Shown here piece by piece: positions 16,604-28,100 of a DNA stretch of 41,431 nt (the first letter of the stretch is position 1; each line of letters starts with the position of its first letter). Position numbers and translations under genes: made by a program. The stretch is from the NCBI GenBank assembly GCA_902797965.1, contig CADBUY010000016.1, positions 4,392-45,822 of the forward strand. Reading direction: 5' to 3'. The notes under the pieces are model-generated. The model was given only the letters and a program-made list of their open reading frames with translations, was not told the origin of the DNA and ran no database searches. Source of the stretch: an uncultured bacterium (GTDB lineage Bacteria; Cyanobacteriota; Vampirovibrionia; Gastranaerophilales; Gastranaerophilaceae).

Positions 16604-18856
16604 TTATATTGTTTCTTTTTCTTTTTTTGCTTTATTAAACTTCATTTTTGCGAAAAAAGATTTTGACTTATTTTTAAATAATTCAATCTTTGAAAGTTTT
16701 TGTTCAACAGTTGATTTATCTGCTTTTTTCTTTATTTCTTCTTGTTTTGTTTTTGTTTTATCAGATTCTTTCTTTGAAAAAAAATGCTTTGTTTTTAGTT
16801 TTAATAATTCAAGTTTTGAGTTTTTTTGTTTTCCGTATATTAATTCATCTATTTCCTCTTCTTCTTTTTGTTCTTTTTTAACTCTTTCTTGTTCTTGTTT
16901 AACTTTCAATTTTTCTTCTTTTGCTTTCTGTTTCTGAGCTTTCTTTTCTTCTCTTATTTCTTTTTTAGATTTTGTTGTATCAATTTCGGCTCTTACAAAT
17001 TTTTGTCCGTGACTAACCTCTGTTTTTGTAGCAGGTTCTTCATTTCCATTTAATTCTTCTTTTACCCCTTCACCTTTTGGTTGTCTTAAAGCAATGAGAG
17101 TATCAAAGTCAGGAGATACACTTAAGTCAATATGAAATCTTCCCCAGCTGCTTGTTTCATATCTGTTACTCATTAGTGGGAAGCCCCAAGCCATTCTCAG
17201 GTTAATTTCTCCCGGTAAGTTGATTTTAGTACCAAGACCGATACTTGCGAGAAAATCGCTTCCATCATAGCTTTGATGTCCTTCTCCACTTCCTTTGTAA
17301 GGGAATATTCCTGCATGATCAGCAAATACAAAGCCTTTTACATAGCTGCCTATAAAAGGTGTCGGAGTATTTGGATGTTTTTTTGTATAAATTACTCTTG
17401 GTCCAAGCGGGAACATTAGTTCTGCACTAAGAATATATCCGTTTCTTCCGACCAAAAGACCTTCCGAGTAACCTCTTACGGTTGTTGCACCGCCGGCTAA
17501 CATTTGATCAACATACGGAACATCTCTTTTGGGAATAAACTGATAATTTCCTCTGAATGTACCGACAACTCCGTGTCCAAAGTCATGCAGTCTTAATACT
17601 CCACCATCTACTTTCAGGTAATTAGAATTTTTATCAAATATCGGGAATGAGTATCCGACATTTTGATTAACATACCAAATACCTTTTTTTGTGTCATATC
17701 TGTATGTCAAACCTGTTGTCGCTGTCGTAACTTTGTCCTCAAATATATCTGTTCCGTCAAAACTTGTAGCAGAATGTTTATAAGCAATAGATGTCGTACT
17801 TGTTAGTTCCGTCCAAGGCTTTCTGAATATTGGCTGAGTATAATATAACGAGTAGTTCTGCGAACGGCTTTCAATGTTAAATATTCTGTAAGCACCGTGT
17901 CCGATTTCAGAGTTAGATGATGAAAAACTAAATCCTATTCTGCCATCTTTTTTATTAACGGGGTAATTATAATCAGCGAAAGGTGTTATTGCATGTTTAT
18001 TAGCATAGAAGCCTAATGTTAAAGGGTCGCGATGTTTAGTTAAGCTGTCATCTCTCAACATTAAGCCGCCTCTAACCTCGCCAATAGACTTTCTGCCTGC
18101 ATTATCAAGCATTCCTGTTATATGAAAAGGAAATTTCTCGTGAGCTTTAATTTGAACATCTGTAGTTTCCATCTCAGATTGTCCTGCGCTAAGAGAACCT
18201 GTCAGTTGAACACCGTTATTGTATCTGTTAAATACAACCATTGAACGTTCTAAATCTTGAATATTAAAGACATTCCCCTTGTGTAAATCAAGTCTTTCTT
18301 CAATATATTTTGACCTTGTCCATTTGTTCTCGGATACACTTACGTCACCGACTTTACCTTCAACAAGTTTAATTTTTACAACGCCGTTTTCTAATGTTTG
18401 AGGCGGCAAAAATGCTCTACATGTAACACAGCCGTTACGATAGTACCAATTATTAAATTTTGCAACAACTTCTTTTAACTGTTCAAAAGTTAAATTCTTG
18501 CCTTTATAATCTTTCAGAATTGCTTCTACGTCCTCTACTGTCATAATATAAGAAGGTGAAACTTCAAATTTATCTACATACACACCTTTTGTTGCGTATT
18601 CTTCCGGCTTAGCTTTTTCAATAAAACCTTCTTGTTTTTTTATTTTTTCGTCTTTATCAGCTTCTCCGCTTTCTTTTCGTTCTTCAAATCTTTGGTAATC
18701 CTCTTGTATTTGCTTTTCCAACTGATGTTGCCTTAGCATCTCTAAACTCTGACTATTAACAGTTCCTGCCTGCGGAATAATCGGAGCAATATCAGGCGCG
18801 GCATACACAGATAGCTGGACTACAGTAAGACATAATAATAAAAAACTCTTTTTCAT
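16604..18856 (-). CDS. TpsB (FhaC/ShlB-type) outer-membrane transporter with long Lys-rich tail
   Basis: Outer-membrane pore of a two-partner secretion system, expected to export the divergent adhesin. It has a signal peptide (1-19, cleavage near VYA/AP), a charged helical plug-like segment (about 35-80) and two POTRA domains (about 92-175 and 176-240). The 16-strand barrel spans about 241-584 and carries the family VRGY motif at 460-463 on loop 6. The barrel appears to end at FHIDLSVSPDF. A further 166-170 residues follow, almost all Lys, Glu and Gln, with an internal duplication (SKLELLKLKTKHFF and SKIELFKNKSKSFF). Known TpsB proteins end at the last strand, so this periplasm-facing tail is unusual. 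GAGGA precedes the ATG. It is transcribed away from the adhesin. Confidence 0.9.
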   Translation of the reverse strand: MKKSFLLLCLTVVQLSVYAAPDIAPIIPQAGTVNSQSLEMLRQHQLEKQIQEDYQRFEERKESGEADKDEKIKKQEGFIEKAKPEEYATKGVYVDKFEVSPSYIMTVEDVEAILKDYKGKNLTFEQLKEVVAKFNNWYYRNGCVTCRAFLPPQTLENGVVKIKLVEGKVGDVSVSENKWTRSKYIEERLDLHKGNVFNIQDLERSMVVFNRYNNGVQLTGSLSAGQSEMETTDVQIKAHEKFPFHITGMLDNAGRKSIGEVRGGLMLRDDSLTKHRDPLTLGFYANKHAITPFADYNYPVNKKDGRIGFSFSSSNSEIGHGAYRIFNIESRSQNYSLYYTQPIFRKPWTELTSTTSIAYKHSATSFDGTDIFEDKVTTATTGLTYRYDTKKGIWYVNQNVGYSFPIFDKNSNYLKVDGGVLRLHDFGHGVVGTFRGNYQFIPKRDVPYVDQMLAGGATTVRGYSEGLLVGRNGYILSAELMFPLGPRVIYTKKHPNTPTPFIGSYVKGFVFADHAGIFPYKGSGEGHQSYDGSDFLASIGLGTKINLPGEINLRMAWGFPLMSNRYETSSWGRFHIDLSVSPDFDTLIALRQPKGEGVKEELNGNEEPATKTEVSHGQKFVRAEIDTTKSKKEIREEKKAQKQKAKEEKLKVKQEQERVKKEQKEEEEIDELIYGKQKNSKLELLKLKTKHFFSKKESDKTKTKQEEIKKKADKSTVEQKLSKIELFKNKSKSFFAKMKFNKAKKEKETI

Positions 18857-18878
18857 CTTTCCTCTGTTTTTATGAAAG

Positions 18879-18908
18879 ATGATACCATGAACTTTTACTT
18901 TTTTACAA
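18879..18908 (-). promoter_or_regulatory. putative tpsB promoter
   Basis: On the minus strand TTGTAA (18903-18908), 18 bp, TATCAT (18879-18884), ending 22 bp before the start codon. The intergenic gap also has several TTTTACAAAA-like palindromic stretches that could bind a regulator. Confidence 0.5.
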
Positions 18909-19072
18909 CTTTTTTTGTAAAATTTAATGATTCTTTTACAAAAATTATTTGTTAACTTTTTTATGAATTTTAAAAGGTAGTAACTCTATTTATTAAAGCA
19001 TTTTAGCATTATTAAGTTTGTGTAAATTTTTGTAAAAAAAAGTTCTTTTTGTACTGCGATAATGGCGTTTAA

Positions 19073-19102
19073 TTGTTAAAATAATAAAAAGGAATTTATA
19101 TA
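19073..19102 (+). promoter_or_regulatory. putative adhesin promoter
   Basis: TTGTTA (19073-19078), 18 bp, TATATA (19097-19102), about 30 bp before the adhesin ATG, which has AGGA (19120-19123) as ribosome binding site. An alternative -10 (GATAAT near 19058) lacks a good -35. Confidence 0.45.
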
Positions 19103-19131
19103 CGTTATTTAACTAATATTAGGAATAAAAA

Positions 19132-22100
19132 ATGGCAAAGAAGTTTTTACAAAAGATTATGGCATCCCTAATTTGTGTTGGAATGCTTTTATTTGGACTA
19201 CCAACATCAGTTTTGGCAACGGAAATTTCAAATATTACCGGTAATAACGGAGTGTATAATATTGAAGCTTCTAAAATCTCAGGAGAAACAGGATTTAGAG
19301 AATATGAGAAATTTAACCTGTCACAGGGAGATATTGCAAACCTTATATACAAATTAAACGGCTCTGATTTTAAGAACTTTGTCAACCTTGTAGATAATCA
19401 GGTTGTTATAAACGGTATTATCAATACGATGAAGGATAACAACTTTTATAACGGACATGCCATTTTTGTTTCTCCTAACGGTATAGTTATTGGTGCATCA
19501 GGCATTCTTAATGTTGGTTCTTTAACCCTAATGGCACCTTCACAAAATGCGTATAATTTGTTCAAAAAAACTTACGGGGACAATTTAGATCAATTTGGAT
19601 ATGATCCCAAAAATGATAATTATAAAAGTTTAATAACGAATTCTTCGGGCGATATTATTATAAATGGTAAAATTTTTGCAAGAGAAGATGTTAACGCATA
19701 CGGCAGAAGAATTTTGACAAATGTTAATCCTGACGATGTAACTAAAACTGCAAATGCAACACCTGCTGTTTTTGCAGGTGTTCAGGGGTATGATAAAGAA
19801 ATAACTGCAGATAGTGCTGCGGAAGCATTATTTAATTCTTTAGTATCTAATGACACGACAAATGCTGATAATATCGAATTAAAAGACGGTAAAATTGCTC
19901 TTGTAACAAATAAAGTTAATGAAGAAATCTTAACAACGGCAATAGAAAAAATTGAATCAAACAATAATACCGGAAATAATACTGATCCTACAACAACAAA
20001 TTCAGATAATGGTTCGACAAACAACAAAACAACAACTAAGACTATTATAAACACTATAACAGGGCTTAAAACAGTTAAAACAACAACACCTAACCCTGAT
20101 AGTACTTCTGACAAAGACAAGGATAAAACCACAACAACATATTCAATAGATAAAACCTATGAAAAATCATCGCTTTCAGAAAATTCTTCCGAAGTGAAAA
20201 TAGATAACACTACTCTGGCTGCAGGAGAAATTAGTATTGAGGCTAATGACTCTTCTGAAAAAGAAGTATCAGATGATACAATAAAAGCATACAATGATGC
20301 GTTAAAAGCAGCTCAAAATAACAATCCTGACGGCAAAAAAGATGATACAACACAAGATAAAACAACAAGCAATTTAATTCATAAGAGTTTTAAAGATGTA
20401 GCACCGGATGCAAAAGCGACAGTAACAATTACTAATTCAAAATTAATTGCAGATGCGATTACTATTGAAGCAAACGCAAAGAGCTCTACAGAAACAAGTC
20501 TTCAACTTTTAGACACAATCTACGAAAAATGGATTGGTACGTTTGGAGCAGATGTCGTAATGGCAATCATGATGAAGATTAATGAAAAAGAACTTCCTGA
20601 AGGTACACCTGCTTATGAATGGCAGGTTTGGAAAGCAATTAAAAGCTACTTTAGTGATGATACTTATGATTTCTTTGACGGTGCAAAAGCAGTATCAAAC
20701 ATAAACATTACAAATACCGATATTATGGCGGCTGATTCAGTCGATATAACATCAAATGCAGAAGCAAATTTTGATATAAGTACTGCCACTATGGATTCTA
20801 GTTCTGCATTTATGTATGGTTTAGGTGCATCTACTGAATCAAAAGTTAACATAAAGGATTCTAAAATCTCTACTTCAGCAGATGACGGGGAAGTGAATAT
20901 TAACGCACTATCTAACTTGACTGAAAAACTAAAATATGACGGAACAAAATTCTTGTCATTATTTACAGAAAAGAAAAGTGATAGTGGAAACGCATCAGAC
21001 TCAGGAGAAGGCAGCAATACCGGTGAAAAACCGAATACTGGCTCAGATGGAGAAGGTAATTCAGGTGAAAAACCAAACTCTGGTTCAGAAGGTGATGGTA
21101 ACTCAGGTGAAAAACCAAGTTCCGGTTCAGACAACAATCAGAATGCAGATAATGGAAATAATCCAGATTCAAATGACAAAAATCCTGATACAAATTCTGA
21201 TACAGGTAAAGGAAAAACAAAACTTTTAGCTTCTGCTCAAGACAATGCAGATAGCGGATCTGATACTAATAAAGATGATTCAGGCAAAGATTCCGGCTCT
21301 GATAAAGATAAAACAGGCGGCGGTTCAGACGGAAAAACTGATACAACTTCAACCGATAATAAAGATAAGGACAAAGATAACGGCGGTTCAGAAGATAAAA
21401 ATAAGGTATCTGCATACAACCTTGTTCTTTTAAATAACACAGTTAAAAATGATACAAATGTAACTATTGATAATTCTACTATTGAAACAACTAATTTGAA
21501 TGTCAGAGCTATCGGATACAATGAAACAGATGTATCACTAAAAAATGTTTCTAATGTAGGTAAAGAATCTGAGCATACAGGTGTAGCAGCTGCTATGCTA
21601 ATTAATCACTTTAGGTCTAATACAAAAATTGATGTAAAAAATAATACTAAAATTACATTAAAAGAAAAAGATCCTAAAATGAAAACCGTAACAAAAGACG
21701 ACGGCACAACGGAAGAAGAAGTTGATAAAACTTATGGCGATGCAAAATTCATAACTCAAAATGTAAATAATATAAGTAATTCCGTAGAAAGTGAAGTCAA
21801 AGCTAAGGAGCAAACAAATAAAAATACAAAGACTGAGATTACGGATAACGAAAAAGGAATTCTTACAAAAGCTTATGGCTGGTTGAATGACAAGTTATTT
21901 ACAAAACTTGGAGATAAAGTAAGCAACGTAGCAGATAAATTGCAAACTCAATTCTCAGGTTCAGGTATTTGGAACGATGAGATTAGTACATCTGTTGCAA
22001 CGATAGATAATTCAACGATTAATTCAACAACTGTTGATGTTTCATCAAATCTTGTTGATTTAACATTAAACCAAGCAATAGCAAACGCTGGCGCTAATAA

Positions 22101-25100
22101 TAAAATAGGAGCAGGAGCTGCTGTTGTAGTTGATGATCAGCATAATACAAGTAATGCAAAAATTACTAATAACTCAAAAATTACTGCAAAAGATGAAGTA
22201 AATGTTAACGCAACAACTCAAATGCCGATGAATCCTTTTGAACTTAAAATAGGACAAGAGGTTGCAGGTTCTGACGGTAATAAAACGGAACTTTTCTTAG
22301 GTGTCGGTTTTGATCAGGGTGATGGTGTCGCAAATTGGGATGCAGAATTTTTACATACAGAGCTTAAAAAGTTATTGAATCCTGATACTTTAAAGTCAGT
22401 AGGCTCAGCTCTTAAAAAACCAAGAGAGTTTGCAGGTAATAACGAATTAAGCATGGATGGTTTGTTCAATAACTTTGTAAAAGCTCAAGGTTCTGCTGAA
22501 ACTGCGGCAATAGCAGGTTCTATATTAGTTAATACTCTTAAAAATGACACAGTTGCAGAAGTTGTTAACGGTGCGGTTATTAATGTAACAGGAAAAGAAG
22601 GAAATGTTAACATTAATGCTGCAAATTCTATTGTAAACTATAATGCAGCTGGTAAGGTTGATTTCTTGATAGAAGAGATTAACAAACTGATTTCAGAAAA
22701 AATAGGCGGCAACGATCCTGATAAAGACGAAGCTTCTAAATTTGGCTTAGGCGGTTCTGTATTGGTAAGCAATTTAGAAAGCAATGCAACTGCAAAAATT
22801 GATAACGCTAAAGTAAAAGTTGATTCAGGTGACATTAATGTAAACGCAGGTCAGGAAGAAGCTTATGTTAATGCTCTTGTTACAGGTGGTAAAGCAAGCA
22901 CTTTTGTTATTGAAGGAAGTGTAAACGTTCAAAATGTTGGCGGTAAAACTGCTGCATATATAATAAATACAGATGATATTAGTGCTGATAGTGTTAATGT
23001 TAATGCCGGAAAAGGAACAATCGCAATGAAACAAAAAGGCGATGACGATCCGTTTGAATTTGATGAAGATACACACGAATTAAATGTAAAAGATCCAAGA
23101 GATTTTGATAATACTATTATTATAGTTAACTTTCTTGGTGTAAATGCCACTCAAAAAGGTTCAGGAAGCGGCAGCCAATCATCTTCATCAGGCGCTTCCA
23201 TTGGTGCATCAGTAAATGTTGCGACCTTAAAACAGGAAATAGAAGCTTATATTGATAATTCAACAATTACTGCAGATGAAGTTAACGTAAATGCTGATAC
23301 TGCATCTAAAAAGATTGACGTATTGCTCGCTGCTGCAAGTGCCGGCGGATACGACATGAAAGAATCAAAAGAAGAAGGCAAAAAGAGCAACGAAGCAAAG
23401 GCAGAAGAAAATAAACAACAAGAAGGCGATAAAACATCAACAGATAATAAAGATAAAAATAAAGATCAACAAACAACGGATAATAAAGATAAAGACAAAA
23501 ATAAAGATCAACAAACAACAGATAATAATAAAAAATCTAAAAATATCGGAAACTGGATGGATATGCTTGATGAAGCAGGTGATGACGAAGAAGATGTTAT
23601 GAATCTTAACGACTTGTTCAAAGAAAATGATGCCTCTGAAAAAGCTCAGACTTCAGTAAAGAAAAATAGTGAAGCAATTAAAACTACAGATAAAACTGTT
23701 GATAAAGACGGTAAAGAGAAAACTCCTACGGAAAAAACCGGAAGTACGAAAAAAAGTAATGCAGACAACTTGACTGATAATAAAAATAAAACACTTGAAG
23801 GTGACAGCAGTAAAAAAGCAGATACCGAAACAGCATATTCAAATTTCTCTTTAGCTGCTGCAGGTTCAGTTGATATCACAAAAGATGAAACAAAAGCAAC
23901 TGCAAAAATTACAAACTCAACAATTAATACAGGTAAAAAAGCAGAAGTTTCATCAAGTTATGACGCATTTGTCGTTGATGTAAACGGAGGTTTTGCTAAA
24001 GCCGGAAATGTTGCAGTAGGCGCAGGGGTAAATGTATATAGGAATTTATCAAAAACAAGTTCACTTGTTGAAAATTCAATAATTAACTTTACATCAGCAG
24101 ATGCCCAAGGACTAAACGTATTATCAAATACTGATATCGGATTATATGATGTAACTGTCGGTATTGGCGCTGCATCAAATGATGAAAAAGGCTTAAAAAT
24201 TGCAGCAGGCGGTTCATTTGGCTGGAATACGCTAAAAAATACCGTGTCTTCAAAAATAAATAAATCAACAGTACAAAAAGAAGACGATGCAACAAATCCG
24301 AATGTAAATGTTGAAGCAAAAGATACATCAAAAATTTGGAATGTAACCGGCGGTGTTGCTTTTTCTAAAGGCGGTCAGGGTTCAACAGGTATTGGCGGAG
24401 GTATCGCAGCAACAGTCGATTACAGTTCAAAAGATATTATTGCGGAAGTAATTGACAGTAATTTAAAAGATGTTGGCGATGTTAAAATAAATGCCGATTT
24501 AACACAAGATTATAATACTATTGCGATAGCTGCAGCTATTGCAACAGGCTCTCAATCAAGCTACAACTTTGACGGTGCAGTTAATACAGAAGTAAATACA
24601 AACAACGTAACTGCAAGGGGCAAAGATTCTACAATTATATCAAATGGTGATGTTTCTGTTACTGCAACTGAGAATGTAAAAAATCAAAGTTTGGCAGGCG
24701 GATTAGATATGTCAACTTCTCAATCAGGTGTCGGTGTCGGTATCGGTGCAATTGTTAATGTTGACAAACCTACTATTACTGCTGAGTCTGATAATTTAAA
24801 AGTAGAAAAATCGAATTCAATAGATATTAATGCAAAAGAAATAGAAGATTTAAAATTCTTAGCAGTAAACTTGGGTATCCAAACAGGCGGCGGTCATACG
24901 ATAAATGTAAACGGAATCGCTAACGTATTTATATCGGAAATTGTTGCGCAATCTATTAATAATTCAGTATTAAATTCAACCGGAAATGTTGGCATAAATT
25001 CTATCTATGATAATACTCTTCAAGGTATAACTGCTGTCGCAGGCGGTTCTATGAACGGAAATGCTATTGGTGCAAACTTACTGGCTAATGTTTATAACAA

Positions 25101-28100
25101 CCATGTTACTGCTGAACTTCAAAAAGGTTCTAAAATAAAGACTGACGGTGATGCTTCCATAAATGCGAGAGCTTCAGAGGATGTAGTTCTAACTCCTGTC
25201 GGTTTAACTCTTTCAAATGGCGGTTCTGCAGTTGCGGCAAACATAAATGCTAACGTATTTGTTGACACAATAAAAGCTCAACAGTACGGAGAAGTCGAAA
25301 AGAGCGGAAGTGTTCTTGTTAATGCTTCAGATGTAACAAGTATAATAACAAGAGGCGGAACGCTCAAACTTTCAAATGGCGGCTCTGCAATAGGCGGAAG
25401 CGTAAATGTTGATGTTTTAGACAAAACTGTCACAGCTGAGATTAAAGATACAAACGTAAATTCAACAGGTGATGTTAATGTTATTGCAACAAGCGTTAAT
25501 GCATTTGGCGCAACTAAGGACAAAGACGACAATTATGATTCTGCAAGCCTCGATTATGCAGAACAATATACAGCAGAAGATTCTAATAATGAGTATAAAG
25601 AAAGATCTGCAACTGATGAGGACAATAAAGATGCTTTTGCTAACTGGAACATGTTCTATGATTTAAGTGCAAGTTTTCAAGCGTCTGTTTCAGGTGCAAT
25701 CGTAGTAAAAGTCGTAGATAATGAAGTTAATTCTTATATCCAAAATTCAAAGATTAATGCTGATGGTTTAAATGTTCTAGCGAAGGATTACACGGCAGCA
25801 AATGCCATTATAGGCAGACTTGCGTACGGAGGATCCGCATCAGTAGGTGCTAACGTATTTGTTCTGGCAGGAAACTCTGAGGTTAATTCTAAAATATTAA
25901 GTGGATCTATATTAGACATCAAAAACGATACTAATATAGCTGCTGAATCTTCCAAGAGGTCAACTCTTATCTCTGTCGCAGGCGGAGCTTCTGGAACAGC
26001 CTCCGTAAACGGAAGTGCAGTTGCGAATGTAATTAATGACAATATAACTGCAAAAATTGATGACGGCGCTAATGTTGAAACGGGTTCATTAAGTGTTAAA
26101 GCAAATAGTAATAACGACGTTAAAGGCTTGGTAGTTAATGCGTCAGGCGCAGGAAATGCCGCAATTGGTGCAGTTGCTTACATAAATAAACAAAAATCCG
26201 AAACCATCGCTCAAATAGGTACGGATGGCATGAGCGGTGCCACAGTAAAGGCTGACGATAATATAACAGTAAAAACTCAAGCAGATGATGCATTTTCTGC
26301 ACTTATTGTAAATATAAATGGTTCAGGCGGAGCTGCCGTTGGCGCAATGGGATTATTGAATTTCATTGACTCTACTGTGAAATCCGGAATTTATAATTCA
26401 AATATAACCAGTGAAAACGGTAATGTTGATGTTATAGCAGACAGAGGCTTTAACAGACAGGAAAAAACAAGCGTAAATCCATTTAGAAGCTGGTTCAAAG
26501 ATACTTCTATATACAAGACTTCAGGAAAACCAAATGAAGATGGTACAACATCAACCAAAGTTAAACCTTTAGATACAACGGATATAAAGAAGCTTGCGCC
26601 TAAAGTAGGACTATTCAGTGTTGCGGCTGCAGGAACTGCCGCGGTAAACGCATCAATTATATCAAATGATATGGAAGGCCATATCACTTCAGAAGTTAAG
26701 AATTCTACTGTTTCCGCAGAACAAGGCTTGAATGTTCATGCAAAACAAGATTTTACAAACTTTGATGCAATGGCGGCTATCTCCGGTGCCGGAAATGCTG
26801 CAATAAATGTTTCAGGTATAATAAATGTTCTTGAAGATACAATAACTGCTGAAGTAAATAATACAAAAGTTACAAAAGGCGGAGTTGATGTTGATGCGAA
26901 ATCCGTTATGGAAGTAAATCAGGTTGTTATCTCAGGACAAGGTGCCGGAGTTGGTGCAGCTGTCGGCGCTTCTGTCGATGTAAATAAAATTAATGATAAA
27001 GTATATGCATACGTTAAAAACGGTTCTGAAATCCATGGCGGAACAAATGTTAACGCTGAACACGCTATTGAAATAAATAATATATTACTGGGCGGCTCTA
27101 TTGGTGGTGAAGGTTTTGCAGGAAACTTCATTCCTGTTATAAATACATACACAGGAACAACCATTGCTCAAATAATGGCATCTGACGTAAATGACGGTGA
27201 TATAAGTATCAATGCTAACGATTATGTTGATAACTTCTCTGCGGTAACAGGTCTTTCAGGAATGGGTATTGGTGCATCGATGAACGGCTTCTTAATCAGA
27301 AATGATTATGAAAACACAGTAGAAGCAGGTTTAAAAGATATAAATATAAATACAAATAATAATATTAATATATCCTCATCATCTGTTGTCGATAGTGAAA
27401 ATGCCCTATTGTCAGCAGCTCTCACCGGTGTCGGAGGAGCCGTTAATATAAATATTATTATTAATTTAATTGATTCAACAGTTAAGTCATACATTGAAGA
27501 TACCGTTATTACAAAAGCGGGAAATATAACATTAACTACAAACAAAGATAAAAATGGTAATGTTTTTCAGGATAAAATCCATAATCTAACAGGTAATGTA
27601 GGTGTAACAGGTGTTGGCGGTACAGCATCCACAAACTTAATTTATAACATGTATGAAAATACAACACTCTCTTATGTAGAAAAGACAGATATTCAAAAAG
27701 CAGAAAACTTGTTTGTTGAAGCACATGGAAACAAACTGTTTAAAGGAAATAACTATGGTATTGTTGCAACAGGAATTGGCGGTTCGCTTCTGGTTGATGC
27801 TATTGCTAATCAAATTGAATCAGAAACAAGAGCTTACGTTTTAGCAAATTACAAAGACAAAGACGGAAAAGCAAAGGATATTAATGTTGATAATAAAATA
27901 AACGTCACAGCTTATGACAGCATTGCAGCAAATTCAGACATGGGTTTTGCAGCATTAGCCGGAGCGGGCGGAACTGGCGGTATTAACATAAATGTAAGTA
28001 ACTATAACGAAATTGTAAGTGCTGAAATTTTAACAGATGCTGATAATAAAGTAAATGCAAAAGAAGCTAATATAACTTCAAATGCAGAATACGCGCTTAG

